Source of the DNA: Bifidobacterium saimiriisciurei
GTDB taxonomy: Bacteria > Actinomycetota > Actinomycetes > Actinomycetales > Bifidobacteriaceae
Direction: 5' to 3'
Assembly (NCBI RefSeq): GCF_010667655.1
Contig: NZ_WHZU01000010.1
Location: 45,219-109,218 of the forward strand
Length of the DNA: 64,000 nucleotides
Both the position numbers and the translations under genes were made by a program. Below the pieces are notes generated by a model that ran no database searches, was not told where the DNA came from, and was given only the letters and a program-made list of their open reading frames with translations. Numbering within the stretch: position 1 is the first letter of the stretch; every line of letters begins with the position of its first letter. Positions 1 through 9,000 of the stretch are shown one piece after another.

Positions 1-657
1 CTCATGGTCGAAGCGCTCGACAAGCTGCTCATCATCCACGCCGACCATGAGCAGAACTGCTCCACGTCGGTCGTGCGCATCGCCGGCTCCGCCCACGCGA
101 ACCTGTATTCCGCCGTGGCCGCCGGCATCAATGCGCTGTCCGGCCCGCTGCATGGCGGCGCCAATGAGGCCGTGCTGCGCCAGCTCGAGACAATCCGCGA
201 CTCCGGCAAGAGCGTCAAGGAGTTCGTGGAGGAGGCCAAGAAGGAGGGCCACCGCATCTCCGGCCTCGGCCATCGCGTCTACAAGTCGTACGATCCGCGC
301 GCGGCCATCGCCAAGAAGTACCTCAAGCAGATCATGGAGCTGCGCGGCGACGCGTTCTCCGGCGAGCGTGACCTGCTCGACGTGGCGCTCGAGCTGGAGG
401 ACATCGCCCTGCACGACGACTACTTCGTCTCGCGCCATCTCTACCCGAACGTGGACTTCTACACGGGACTCATCTACAGGGCCATCGGCTTCGACCGGGA
501 GATGTTCACCACGCTGTTCGCCCTTGGGCGCATCCCCGGCTGGATAGCCCAGTACCGCGAGATGCTCAACGACCCGGCCACGAAGATCGGCCGTCCGCGT
601 CAGGTGTACACCGGCTCCCCTGAACGCAATTTCGTGCCGATCGAGGACCGTCGCTAG
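1..657 (+). CDS. gltA: Citrate synthase, 3' part (5' end outside window)
   Basis: This is the C-terminal 218 residues of a type II citrate synthase, which condenses oxaloacetate and acetyl-CoA to citrate. The reading frame is already open at base 1, so the gene is cut by the window edge; the first ATG at base 4 is internal. Family landmarks are all present: HADHEQN, the catalytic-His motif GPLHGGAN, the oxaloacetate-binding GHRVYK, and NVDFYTG carrying the catalytic Asp. The C-terminal tail is of normal length. Bifidobacteria have an incomplete TCA cycle, and the enzyme is thought to feed glutamate synthesis there. A hairpin at 662-734 follows directly. Confidence 0.95.
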   Translation, partial: LMVEALDKLLIIHADHEQNCSTSVVRIAGSAHANLYSAVAAGINALSGPLHGGANEAVLRQLETIRDSGKSVKEFVEEAKKEGHRISGLGHRVYKSYDPRAAIAKKYLKQIMELRGDAFSGERDLLDVALELEDIALHDDYFVSRHLYPNVDFYTGLIYRAIGFDREMFTTLFALGRIPGWIAQYREMLNDPATKIGRPRQVYTGSPERNFVPIEDRR

Positions 658-661
658 CCGC

Positions 662-734
662 AAGGCCCCGCAACTCGGGAATTCCGCTTCGGAGAACTCG
701 TTTCCGGAGCAAGGATTCCAGGCTGCGGGGCCTT
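662..734. terminator. Bidirectional terminator-like hairpin between convergent genes
   Basis: Arms 662-672 (aaggccccgca) and 724-734 (tgcggggcctt) pair perfectly over 11 bp with a long loop. The hairpin lies between citrate synthase on the plus strand and the deacetylase gene on the minus strand, so it could end both transcripts. The T-rich tail is short. Confidence 0.6.
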
Positions 735-755
735 ATTCGTCGTTACCTCACTTCA

Positions 756-2147
756 CTACCACTGCTCGGCGTAGTCGGTGGAGGGCTTCCACGGCTCGCC
801 GGGTTTGACGACCTGGTCCTGCGAATAGTAGACGTATCCGGGCTTCGGCCGTTCCCCAAGCAGCTGCGGAACGCTCACCAGCGTGTAGCCCTTGGCCTGA
901 AGGTCGGTGATGATGCGTTCGGTGGCCTTCGCCGTGCTGCCCTGCAGATCGTGCAGCAGGATGATGTCGCCCGGCTTGGCCCATTCGAGTACGGCGTCAT
1001 GCACGCCGTCGGCGTCCTTCTCCCAGTCGTAGCCCATGACATTGAAGTTGATGATCGACGAGTTCATGACCACGGCCTGGTCGCGGACGTCGTTGCTCCA
1101 TTCACTGTAGGGCGGGCGAATCATCGACGGGTAGGTGCCTACGGCCTTCTTCACTGCGGTGCTGGTGTCGGTCAACTGCTTGACCACGTCGGCCTTGCTC
1201 AGCGTCTGCAGATGGGGATGGTTCCACGAATGGTTCTCTATCGGGTATCCGGCGTCGGCGAGTTGTTTGAGCATGGGCGTGGTCGTGTCGGTGATGTGCT
1301 CGCCGACCGAGAAGAACGTGGCGGTGGCCTTGGTCTTCTTCAGCGCCTCGATCACGGGAGGGGTGTTGTTGGCGTCGGGGCCGTCGTCGAACGTCAGCGC
1401 CACGCACTGGACCTTCCTGCAATCCACTCCCAGTTTGGCGATGTTCGACGTGGTGACGGCGTCCATGGCGGCGTTCAGCTGGTCAAGGGATTTCTGGTAG
1501 ACGGCGCCGTCGGTGATGATGTCGTTGCCGTTGAGCTGGTCGTTTGCGGTCTTGACGAGCTGCTGGAGCTTGGCGCGTGTGGATTCGTCGTTCACTTGTC
1601 CTTTGGTCTGGTCAAGCAGCCCCTGCGACTGCGATACCGCTGCGGTGAGCGTGAACCGCACGGTTTCGTTGGTTTTGTTCGCGATGCTCTGGCGCACGCT
1701 GCGAACGCCGTCCGTGATGGCGGTCGTCTGCTTCTTTGCGGCGCCTGTGGCGGAATCCAGTTTCTGCGTTCTCGCACCGAGCTCGTCGGCGGACAGCGTC
1801 TCCGTGCATCGGTAGTCGTCATCGGATTTCACTGCCGACACCAGTTTCCCGGCCTTGTCCACCGTGGTCTGCAATGCGGTGAGCGTGGCCGGGTCCTCAA
1901 GCGTGGAGGCCTGCACGGTGGTGTTTGGTTCGGCGTCCTTCACTGCGTCGCCGAGACGTCCTGCGGCGGCGGTCAGCGTCGTGCGGGCTGCGGAACACTG
2001 GTTCAGCGCCTGCATATGTCGATTATGTCGGGTGAATGCCACGCCGCCCGAGACCGCGATGGCGGCAACCATGGCGATGACGATAAGAATGACCAGCGGA
2101 CGTTTCGAATGCTTTCCAGCGAGGTCGCCTGCGGAATGTTTGGCCAT
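756..2147 (-). CDS. Membrane-anchored polysaccharide deacetylase (NodB/CE4 family)
   Basis: This 463-residue protein has a basic N-terminus, one membrane segment at about residues 18-38, a long Ala/Thr/Gln-rich helical linker (about 50-235) and a C-terminal NodB-homology domain. CE4 motifs are clear: TFDDGPD (252-258) with the catalytic Asp and a metal Asp, HSWNH (306-310) with the two metal His, RPPYS (344-348), and a late LLHD motif. The protein should sit outside the membrane and remove acetyl groups from an N-acetylated cell-wall or capsule glycan. Peptidoglycan GlcNAc deacetylase is the likeliest role, but the substrate cannot be read from sequence. The gene stands alone between a shared terminator and the tRNA. 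Confidence 0.85.
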   Translation of the reverse strand: MAKHSAGDLAGKHSKRPLVILIVIAMVAAIAVSGGVAFTRHNRHMQALNQCSAARTTLTAAAGRLGDAVKDAEPNTTVQASTLEDPATLTALQTTVDKAGKLVSAVKSDDDYRCTETLSADELGARTQKLDSATGAAKKQTTAITDGVRSVRQSIANKTNETVRFTLTAAVSQSQGLLDQTKGQVNDESTRAKLQQLVKTANDQLNGNDIITDGAVYQKSLDQLNAAMDAVTTSNIAKLGVDCRKVQCVALTFDDGPDANNTPPVIEALKKTKATATFFSVGEHITDTTTPMLKQLADAGYPIENHSWNHPHLQTLSKADVVKQLTDTSTAVKKAVGTYPSMIRPPYSEWSNDVRDQAVVMNSSIINFNVMGYDWEKDADGVHDAVLEWAKPGDIILLHDLQGSTAKATERIITDLQAKGYTLVSVPQLLGERPKPGYVYYSQDQVVKPGEPWKPSTDYAEQW

Positions 2148-2280
2148 GATGCGTGCTTCCTTCGTCTCTTCCTCATGCCGTCGGATATGAAAACACTGTA
2201 ACGCACCGGCATCCCCGCATTCTGTGTCGGAGGACTTCCGCGGTCTTTGCTATCATTGCAAAGTTGCTTGTTGGCGACGT

Positions 2281-2354
2281 GGGGCCTTAGCTCAGTCGGT
2301 TAGAGCAGCGGACTCATAATCCGTCGGTCCAGGGTTCAAGCCCCTGAGGCCCCA
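2281..2354 (+). tRNA. tRNA with CAU anticodon, probably elongator tRNA-Met
   Basis: The 74-nt cloverleaf has acceptor arms GGGGCCT/AGGCCCC, a D arm GCTC/GAGC, an anticodon stem GCGGA/TCCGT around loop CTCATAA, a T arm with GGTTCAAGC, and discriminator A at 2354. CCA is not encoded. A CAU anticodon fits elongator Met; an Ile2 tRNA modified by TilS, or less likely an initiator, cannot be excluded by eye. A TATCAT -10-like box lies at 2251-2256, and an imperfect hairpin (2369-2406) follows as a possible terminator. Confidence 0.93.
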
Positions 2355-2440
2355 CTTTCTGTTTTTCACTGTTCATCGGCTTCCTTTGCCGGTTCCGGCA
2401 TGAACAGCCGAGACTTGTTTCAGGCTCCGCATCTGTTGAA

Positions 2441-3889
2441 TCATTCTCCGCCGTCAGCCGGCGCCTCGCCGTAGATCGCGCGGCTGTTCACGCGGAACCA
2501 GATGATGGACACCGCCATGACCGCCGCGTAGACAAGCAGCAGATTCGTATAGTTCGAGGCCGCGCCGCTCGCGCCGATGAGGTTCGTCACCGGATTGCCG
2601 CCGGCGAGGGAGTTCGTGGCGATGGGCGTGCCGAAGATGGCGATGCCGATGGAGCCGGCTCCCTGCATGGCCAGATCGTTCATGCCGACGCCGCGTCCGG
2701 ACTGCTCGGCCGGCAGCGTGCCCAGCACGGTGTCGACGGTGGGGGAGTAGAGCATGGCCATGCCTCCGTAGAACAGGGCGATGCATGCACCCAGCGTCAC
2801 GGGGCCGGCGAGTACACACAGTGCGGCGCTGAGCGAGCCGAGGAACATGAGCGAGGCTCCGAGCGTGATCGTCGTCTTCCTGCCGAGGCGGCCGACGATG
2901 GCGCCCGACGACGTTCCGCTGATGGTGGCGATGATCAGCGCCGGCAGCAGCACGAGCGAGACCTGTGCGCTGGTCATGCCATAGACGTTCGAGCCGAGGG
3001 CGTTGAACAGCGGAGTGATGGAGAAGTTGGTGAAGTAGAAGAGGAACATCAGGGTCACGGCCTTCCACCAGCGGGTGTTGCGGAAGAACTCCGGGGTGAT
3101 GAACGGGTCGCGGGCGCGCTTGATGTACACGGCGAACACGGCGAACGTGACGATGGCTCCGGCAAGCAGCGGCCAGTGCAGGTCGGAGAAGAACAGCGTG
3201 AGCTGCAGCACGGCGAGCGCGAAGATGATGAAGCCGGGGACATCCACGTGCGTGGCCCTGCCCGTGGTGTGCGGCAGGTCGGCGAGCAGCATCGGCACCA
3301 CGATGAGCGATGCCATGGGGATGAGGAACAGATACGACCAGTCGATGGCGCTGAAGACGCCGCCGCACACCACGCCGATGGCGGTGGCGAGCTGGTAGGC
3401 CGCGGTGAACATGCCGAAGTACAGCAGCTTCTTGCCGGCGTGGAGGTATCGGGCCACGATGACGAGGTATACGGAGCCGGCGGCTTGGAATCCGGCGGTC
3501 TGTATGGCGCGGAAGATGATGATCTCCAACAGGCTGCCGTGCAGTATGAAGCCGAGGATGGAGCCGGCCCAGAGCAGCGCGAGGCCGAACATGGTCATGC
3601 GTTTGAGCGAGGCGAAGTCGCACAACGATCCGTAGATGAAGCATACGATGCCGAGGACGACGCCGGGCACGGCGGTGATGAGCGAGGCCTGTCCGCCCGC
3701 GCCGACGTCGCTGCCGACCTGCTGGAAGACGAGGTTGAACGCCTGCAGGCACAGGGTGCCCAGCATGTATATGAACAGCAGGGGGACGAGTGCCTTGCGC
3801 GCCTTGGCGGCGACGATGTCGTTGTCGGATGACGGGGACGGATCGATGGACGTGGTCGTTTCCGTCGTGTTCTGTGGCCGATTGCTCAT
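2441..3889 (-). CDS. MFS permease, DHA/multidrug-type
   Basis: This is a 482-residue hydrophobic protein of the major facilitator superfamily with about 14 likely membrane segments. It carries a motif-A-like loop (YGSLCDFASLKR) after the second helix and a second such loop (GRLGRKTT) in the C half. I chose the ATG at 3889 because the upstream extension is hydrophilic, lacks family character and has no ribosome site; a TAGGA precedes the chosen start. The likely job is proton-driven export of a drug or metabolite. The substrate is unknown and no neighbour suggests one. The gene is monocistronic. Confidence 0.75.
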   Translation of the reverse strand: MSNRPQNTTETTTSIDPSPSSDNDIVAAKARKALVPLLFIYMLGTLCLQAFNLVFQQVGSDVGAGGQASLITAVPGVVLGIVCFIYGSLCDFASLKRMTMFGLALLWAGSILGFILHGSLLEIIIFRAIQTAGFQAAGSVYLVIVARYLHAGKKLLYFGMFTAAYQLATAIGVVCGGVFSAIDWSYLFLIPMASLIVVPMLLADLPHTTGRATHVDVPGFIIFALAVLQLTLFFSDLHWPLLAGAIVTFAVFAVYIKRARDPFITPEFFRNTRWWKAVTLMFLFYFTNFSITPLFNALGSNVYGMTSAQVSLVLLPALIIATISGTSSGAIVGRLGRKTTITLGASLMFLGSLSAALCVLAGPVTLGACIALFYGGMAMLYSPTVDTVLGTLPAEQSGRGVGMNDLAMQGAGSIGIAIFGTPIATNSLAGGNPVTNLIGASGAASNYTNLLLVYAAVMAVSIIWFRVNSRAIYGEAPADGGE

Positions 3890-4120
3890 GACGAGTCCTA
3901 CCTTCGTTGGCGATGCGCGTGACGCGCATGTGGAATCTCCTGGGTAATCGACTCGTACATTTTTATGCGGAGGAGCCGGAGGACCGCAGTTATCAGTGTA
4001 GTGGCAGGGATGCCGAACGCGGGGAACGCGCTGCATCGCACCGCGTATCGTACCTGCGTTCGGGTTTTCGTGGCGATTGCCGTCTGTAGCAGGGAATGAT
4101 TCGGAAACAAGCGAAAACGA

Positions 4121-4155
4121 ATTGACTCCCCGGCTTTCAAGGTCAGGGAGTCAAT
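4121..4155 (-). terminator. Terminator-like hairpin after the nucleoside hydrolase gene
   Basis: Arms 4121-4130 (attgactccc) and 4146-4155 (gggagtcaat) form a perfect 10-bp stem just past the stop at 4167. On the minus strand a TCGTTTTCGC stretch follows. It would end the deo/nucleoside operon. The rest of 3890-4120 shows no gene. Confidence 0.6.
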
Positions 4156-4166
4156 CCGTCTGTCTA

Positions 4167-5120
4167 TCAGGCCTCGGCGAGGCCGGTGATGCGGTTCATG
4201 AACTCGTCGAGGAACCTGGGCACATCGACCCCGACGGCGACCTTCATGGTCTTGACCGGGTCGTTGAGCCGTTCGTTGTCGCCGATGGTGCGTCCGCGGG
4301 TCGGACCCTCGACGTCGACCTGCATGTTGATGTCGAGAGTCGTCACCAGGCTCGGGTCCACGGCCACGCCCACGGCGAGCGGGTCGTGCAGGCCGCAGCC
4401 GCCGAGATGCGGCGACGTGGTCTCGTAGGCCTTGATGTAGTAGTCGGTCATGTCGGCGAGGAAGCGTCCCGCCGGCGTGCCGAGGTCGCGCCAGCGCTGC
4501 GTCTCCTTGTAGGTGAGCAGCGTCTGCAGCGTGACGTCGAGGCCGATCATCGTGGCCGGCGCGCCGGAGCGGAACAGCTGGTTCGCCGCGTCCGGGTCCT
4601 GCGAGATGTTCGCCTCGCTCCATGCGGAGACGTTGCCGCAGACGGTGAGCGCACCGCCCATGAGCACGATGCCGCCGATCTCATCCTTGATTTCGGGCGC
4701 CTTGTCCAATGCCGCGGCGATGTTGGTCATCGGTCCGGTCGGCACGTAGACGAGGTCCTTGCCGTAGGTCTTCACCGCGTCGATGATGAAGTCGACGGCG
4801 GATTCGGTCTCCGGCTCGCGGTTCGAGTCGGGAATGTCGACGTCGCCGATGCCATTGGCTCCGTGGATGAACGCGGAGACCGGCTGCACCTCGAACGAAT
4901 CCCTGGTGCTGGCATGCGGCAGGCCCTTGTACACCTTCACCTCGGGATGCCCGAACAGGTCGGTGACCGCCAAGGCGTTGCGCACGCCCTGGTCGAGCAG
5001 CACGTTGCCGTAGGTGCCGGTGATGCCGATGAGTTCGACCTCCGGGCTGCCCAGCGCGTAGGCGGTGGCGAGGGTGTCGTCGATGCCGGTGTCGAGATCG
5101 AGGATGAGCTTCTTGGTCAT
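4167..5120 (-). CDS. Inosine-uridine-preferring nucleoside hydrolase family protein
   Basis: This 317-residue protein hydrolyses the N-glycosidic bond of ribonucleosides, giving base and ribose. The family's calcium-binding N-terminal signature is intact: DLDTGIDD at residues 8-15, followed by the expected GITGTYGN strand and a C-terminal HDPLAV motif whose Asp completes the metal site. The start has a strong AAGGAG. It is the last gene of the minus-strand nucleoside cluster, 30 bp after the permease, which supports co-transcription and a role in processing imported nucleosides. Base preference (purine or pyrimidine) cannot be set from sequence. Confidence 0.92.
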   Translation of the reverse strand: MTKKLILDLDTGIDDTLATAYALGSPEVELIGITGTYGNVLLDQGVRNALAVTDLFGHPEVKVYKGLPHASTRDSFEVQPVSAFIHGANGIGDVDIPDSNREPETESAVDFIIDAVKTYGKDLVYVPTGPMTNIAAALDKAPEIKDEIGGIVLMGGALTVCGNVSAWSEANISQDPDAANQLFRSGAPATMIGLDVTLQTLLTYKETQRWRDLGTPAGRFLADMTDYYIKAYETTSPHLGGCGLHDPLAVGVAVDPSLVTTLDINMQVDVEGPTRGRTIGDNERLNDPVKTMKVAVGVDVPRFLDEFMNRITGLAEA

Positions 5121-5150
5121 GGAATGCTCCTTATGCGTATTGTCTGCGGA

Positions 5151-6482
5151 TTACCAGACGAACAGGCCGACGGTTGCGGCGGAGAGCAGGGAGACCAGGA
5201 TGCCGGAGAGCAGCATGCGGCCGACCTGCTTGGAGATGGCGTCGTTCTTCTCCTTGTCGACGATGCCCTTGAAGCAGCCGATGACCATGCCCAGCGTGGA
5301 GAAGTTGGCGAAGGAGGTGATGAACACCGTCAGCACGGCCTTGTAGTGGGCGGCGTAGGTGGCGACCTCGCCGGTGATCTGGCCCATGACGACGAACTCG
5401 TTGGTCACGAGCTTGAGGCCCATGAGCTGCGAGAACTCCCATGCGGTGCCCGGGTCAAGGCCGAGCAGCCAGGCCGGCACGTACATGACGACGCCGAGGA
5501 TGGATTCGAGGGAGAGCTTGTCCCAGATCATGCCGAGGCCGGCGTCGATGAGGGCGGCCAGTGCCACGAAGGCGACGACGTTGGCGGTGATGATGAGGAT
5601 CAGCTTGCCGCTGCCGAGGATCGAGTCGCCGAGGAAGGAGAAGAACGGCTCCTTGACCGGCTTGCTCGGATCGTGCGTGATGAGCTTCTTGTACCAGGGG
5701 AGGGCCTTGTACTCCTCGATGGCCTTGTCCTTGGCCTTCTGCTCCTCGTCGGTGAGCTCGACGACCTCGTCCTCGGAGGCCGGGTCGCCCAGCGAGTAGA
5801 TGACGTCCTCGTCCTTGGAGACGGTGACCGGGTAGAGCATGTGGCTGACGATCAGGGCGTTGATGCAGTTGAGCGGGATGGCGGTGATGACGAACTCGCC
5901 GGGGACCATCTGGATGTAGGAGCCGATGATGGCGGCGGTGACGCAGCTCATCGACATCATGGCCAGGGTCACGTTACGGCCGGCCTTCATGCGCTGCAGC
6001 TGGACCTTGGAGACGGCGAGGGCCTCGGTGTTGCCGAGGAACATCATCTCGACGGCGTAGAAGGTCTCGAACTTCGGGCGACGGGTGACGAAGCTCAGGC
6101 CGCGGCCGATCCACTTGATGATCCACGGCAGGAAGCCGATGTAGGTGAGGATGTCGAACAGCGGTACGATGAGGAGGATCGGCAGCAGGGCGCTGGCGAT
6201 GAAGTTCACCGGGGCGGGGTTGGTGCCGTCGGCGCCGACCCAGTTGGCCAGGGCGAAGTTGACGCCCTTGTACGAGATGTTGACGATGGCTGCGAAGCCG
6301 TCGGCGGCGGCCTTCACCGCGGCGCGGCCCCATTCGAAGCTGGTGAGGAACCAGGCGATGACGAGGTTCAGCACGACCATGCAGCCGACGGACTTGAAGT
6401 CCACGTTCTTTCTGTCATGGGAGAATACCCAGCCCAAGGCCAGAAAGACCAGTAGGCCAACGATGTTGATCGCGAGATACAT
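5151..6482 (-). CDS. nupC: Concentrative nucleoside transporter (CNT/NupC family)
   Basis: This 443-residue integral membrane protein has the CNT organisation: N-terminal helices, a gate region, and a nucleoside-binding core containing GNTEAL. A cytosolic acidic insert (about residues 215-260, with DEDV and EELTDEEQ-like stretches) lies between core helices. It should import nucleosides with H+ or Na+. It lies between deoA (104 bp upstream) and the nucleoside hydrolase gene, matching uptake followed by cleavage. Start ATG 6482 has AAGGAAGGG. A GCGTTTGCA-like LacI-type half-site lies upstream (about 6531-6539), though no full palindrome is seen. Confidence 0.9.
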   Translation of the reverse strand: MYLAINIVGLLVFLALGWVFSHDRKNVDFKSVGCMVVLNLVIAWFLTSFEWGRAAVKAAADGFAAIVNISYKGVNFALANWVGADGTNPAPVNFIASALLPILLIVPLFDILTYIGFLPWIIKWIGRGLSFVTRRPKFETFYAVEMMFLGNTEALAVSKVQLQRMKAGRNVTLAMMSMSCVTAAIIGSYIQMVPGEFVITAIPLNCINALIVSHMLYPVTVSKDEDVIYSLGDPASEDEVVELTDEEQKAKDKAIEEYKALPWYKKLITHDPSKPVKEPFFSFLGDSILGSGKLILIITANVVAFVALAALIDAGLGMIWDKLSLESILGVVMYVPAWLLGLDPGTAWEFSQLMGLKLVTNEFVVMGQITGEVATYAAHYKAVLTVFITSFANFSTLGMVIGCFKGIVDKEKNDAISKQVGRMLLSGILVSLLSAATVGLFVW

Positions 6483-6586
6483 GTGATCCCTTCCTTAATT
6501 CTTTTCCCGTTGCAGTTCTTGATTGCTCAAGCGTTTGCACTATTCACGGTAGCCCGTGAGTGTGACGCGGTCCACCCGTTCGCCTG

Positions 6587-7885
6587 TCAGACGATGACCT
6601 GGTGGATCAGCGTGATGGGTTCGGCCTCCTCGCCGATGGTGATGTTGTCTCGGATGAGTCGTTCAACGTCCGCGATGTCCTCGCGGTCGCTGTGCACGGT
6701 GAGCAGGACGTCGCCCTTATGGACCTCGTCGCCCACCTTGTGGTTCAGCATCAGTCCGACCGCGTAGTCGAGTCGGTCGTCCTTCGTGGCGCGGCCGCCG
6801 CCGAGCATCATCGAGGCGATGCCCATCTCGTCGGCTCGCATGCCGGTGATCACGCCGTCCCTGTCGGCGAGGATCGGGATGCGGTATTTGGCCTGCGGCA
6901 TGATCGTCGGGTCGTCGATCACGCGGCCGTCGCCGCCCTGCGCCTCGATCATCGCGCGGAAGCGTTCGAGGGCGGAGCCGTCGGCGATCTTCTCCTCGAG
7001 CCTGCCTCGGGCCTCGTCGAGGTCGGCGGCCTCTCCGGCCATCACGACCATCTGGCTGCCGATGGTCAGCACCAGATCGGTCAGGTCGGCGGGGCCTTCG
7101 CCGCGCAGCACGGCGATCGACTCCTCGATCTCCAGCGCGTTGCCGATGGCGCGGCCGAGCGGCTGGTTCATGTCGGAGATCACGGCCATGCAGTCCATGC
7201 CGACGCCCTTGCCGATGTCGACCAGCGCGTGGGCCAGGGCCACGGCGTCCTTCTCGTCCTTCATGAATGCGCCGGCGCCGGTCTTGACGTCCATCACCAG
7301 GGCATCGGTGCCGCTGGCGATCTTCTTGCTCATGATGGAGCCGGCGATCAGCGGGATGGAGTCCACGGTGTCGGTCACGTCGCGAAGCGCGTAGATCTTC
7401 TTGTCGGCGGGGGCGATGTTGCCGGTGGCGCCGGCGATGATGCAGCCGACGTCGCGAAGCTGGCGCTTGAAGGCGTCCTCCTCGATTTCCACGGTGTAGC
7501 CGGGGATGGCCTCGAGCTTGTCGAGCGTGCCGCCGGTGTGGCCGAGGCCGCGGCCGGAGATCATCGGCACGACGATGCCCAGCGAGGCCACGAGCGGGGC
7601 GAGCGGGATGCTCACCTTGTCGCCGACGCCGCCGGTGGAGTGCTTGTCCACCTTCTTGCCGGGGATGTCGCTCAGGTCGAGCCGGTCGCCGGAGTTCAGC
7701 ATGGCCATGGTCAGGTCACGGGTCTCGTCGGCGGTCATGCCGTTGAACCAGATGGCCATGAGCAGGGCGCTGACCTGATAGTCGGGGATGTCGCCGTTGG
7801 TGTAGCCTTCGACGAAGAAGTCGATCTGCTCCTTGGTCAGGGTTCCTCCGCTGCGCTTGGCGTCGATGACGTCGATCATTCTCAT
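6587..7885 (-). CDS. deoA: Pyrimidine-nucleoside (thymidine) phosphorylase
   Basis: This 432-residue enzyme phosphorolyses thymidine, and probably uridine or deoxyuridine, to base and (deoxy)ribose-1-phosphate. The family signature SGRGLGHTGGTLDKLE is at residues 110-125, and the phosphate-binding KHSTGGVGDK at 81-90. Length is typical of bacterial pyrimidine-nucleoside phosphorylases. The ATG at 7885 has an AAAGGAG site. The gene sits between the SorC/DeoR-type regulator and the permease gene. An operator-like element at 7935-7975 lies in the gap before it, so it may have its own regulated promoter as well as read-through. Confidence 0.95.
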   Translation of the reverse strand: MRMIDVIDAKRSGGTLTKEQIDFFVEGYTNGDIPDYQVSALLMAIWFNGMTADETRDLTMAMLNSGDRLDLSDIPGKKVDKHSTGGVGDKVSIPLAPLVASLGIVVPMISGRGLGHTGGTLDKLEAIPGYTVEIEEDAFKRQLRDVGCIIAGATGNIAPADKKIYALRDVTDTVDSIPLIAGSIMSKKIASGTDALVMDVKTGAGAFMKDEKDAVALAHALVDIGKGVGMDCMAVISDMNQPLGRAIGNALEIEESIAVLRGEGPADLTDLVLTIGSQMVVMAGEAADLDEARGRLEEKIADGSALERFRAMIEAQGGDGRVIDDPTIMPQAKYRIPILADRDGVITGMRADEMGIASMMLGGGRATKDDRLDYAVGLMLNHKVGDEVHKGDVLLTVHSDREDIADVERLIRDNITIGEEAEPITLIHQVIV

Positions 7886-7934
7886 GATGGCTCCTTTGCC
7901 TGGTGATGATAAAACGGTAAATCAAAACCGTGGA

Positions 7935-7975
7935 TTTTACAAATGTGCGTGTCGATTTAAGAACGTTTGTTCAAT
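7935..7975. promoter_or_regulatory. Putative deo operator/promoter upstream of deoA
   Basis: TTTTACAAATGT (7935-7946) and the inverted repeat GAAC-N4-GTTC (7961-7972), followed by AATA, are spaced exactly as in the region before deoC. On the minus strand this reads TTGAAC-AAAC-GTTC with a TAAAAT -10-like box downstream. The likely ligand is the SorC/DeoR-type regulator encoded next door. The core resembles my recollection of the Bacillus DeoR operator (ATTGAACAAAA-type). Confidence 0.6.
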
Positions 7976-8003
7976 AGTGTCGTCAACGACGGTGAACGTC
8001 GGT

Positions 8004-8954
8004 TCAGTCGTTGTATTCCAGAAGGTCGGACGCGCTGTTCTCGTCGATGACGAGCGTGTTGGCGTATCCGGCCACGACAGCGCCGTGGGCCGCCGGCACC
8101 TTGATCGGTGTGGAGACCACGAGGATGCTGTGCGGCTTGGTCTTGAGCTCCTCCGGTCGGAGACCGATCGTCCGGGCGTCGATGTCGTCGTCGACGATGC
8201 GGCCACGGACGTCGATGAACCGGGAGAGCACGTCGCCGGCGGCCTCGCGGCGCAGACGGTCGCGTTCGTCGCGGGTCAGGTATCCCAGACGGAACAGCAG
8301 CGCCGAATCCTGGACCGAGCCCACGGTGAAGACGGCGATGTTCGCGCGCCTGCCCATGTCGAAGATGTGCGAGATGTAGGTCTCCTGCTCCACGAGCTCG
8401 CGGGTCTCGCGGCGGTCGAAGATTACCGGCAGCGGGAGATACTGCGGCAGGGTGTGGAACGCCGCGGCGAATGCGTTGGCGCTTTCGAAGGCGTAGTTGT
8501 TGCTTTCGGTGTTCGAGATGCTGCCCTTGATCTGCACGACGGACACGTCGTGCACGTCCTTCGGGGCCAGGTGCGTGCCGATGGCGTAGAGCGTGCGGCC
8601 CCATCCAAGGCCGATTACGTCGTCGCTGCGCACGATGGATTCGATATAGTCGGCGGCGGCCTGCCCGACGGTGTCGAGCCGGTCCTTGGGGGCGATGTTG
8701 GTCATCGGCACCACGATGACCTTCTTCAGCCCGTACCGCTGCTCGAGCGCGTCGGCGAGGTCGGGCGCCTCGCCGAGCGGGTCGGCGATGTCGATGCGGA
8801 CCAGGCCCGTCTGCCGCGCGTACTGCAGCAGACGGGAGACGGTCGGGCGGGAGATGTGCAGGGCCTTGGCGATGTCGTTCTGGCTGTAGTCCTGCTGGTA
8901 GTACAGCTTGGCCACCTTCAGGGCGTCGCGGGTCTTCTTCGCCTGGGTGTTCAT
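8004..8954 (-). CDS. SorC/DeoR-type transcriptional regulator of the nucleoside cluster
   Basis: This 316-residue regulator has an N-terminal helix-turn-helix (about 10-55, including YSQNDIAKALHISRPTVSRLL) and a C-terminal sugar-phosphate-binding SorC domain with GLGWGRTLYAIG. This matches Bacillus-type DeoR, which is a SorC-family protein unrelated to E. coli DeoR and responds to deoxyribose-5-phosphate. The gene is embedded in the operon it most likely controls, 46 bp after deoD. Two matching operator-like elements (before deoA and deoC) are its candidate sites. Its ligand is inferred from the cluster. Confidence 0.88.
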   Translation of the reverse strand: MNTQAKKTRDALKVAKLYYQQDYSQNDIAKALHISRPTVSRLLQYARQTGLVRIDIADPLGEAPDLADALEQRYGLKKVIVVPMTNIAPKDRLDTVGQAAADYIESIVRSDDVIGLGWGRTLYAIGTHLAPKDVHDVSVVQIKGSISNTESNNYAFESANAFAAAFHTLPQYLPLPVIFDRRETRELVEQETYISHIFDMGRRANIAVFTVGSVQDSALLFRLGYLTRDERDRLRREAAGDVLSRFIDVRGRIVDDDIDARTIGLRPEELKTKPHSILVVSTPIKVPAAHGAVVAGYANTLVIDENSASDLLEYND

Positions 8955-9000
8955 GCCTGTCTCCCGTCCGTCGTCGGTCGCATCTGGATGGCGCCGTGCG

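Noticed and set aside
191..193. Unusual PVT in place of PAT in release factor 1 (residues 191-193 of prfA)
   Set aside because: PxT with Val occurs in other bacterial RF1 proteins, so I do not treat it as a change of stop-codon use. Positions given here are residue numbers.
4077..6455. Long plus-strand open frame (792 codons) across the nucleoside genes
   Set aside because: Antisense to the nucleoside hydrolase and nupC, with an Asp/Val/His-rich composition typical of shadow frames.
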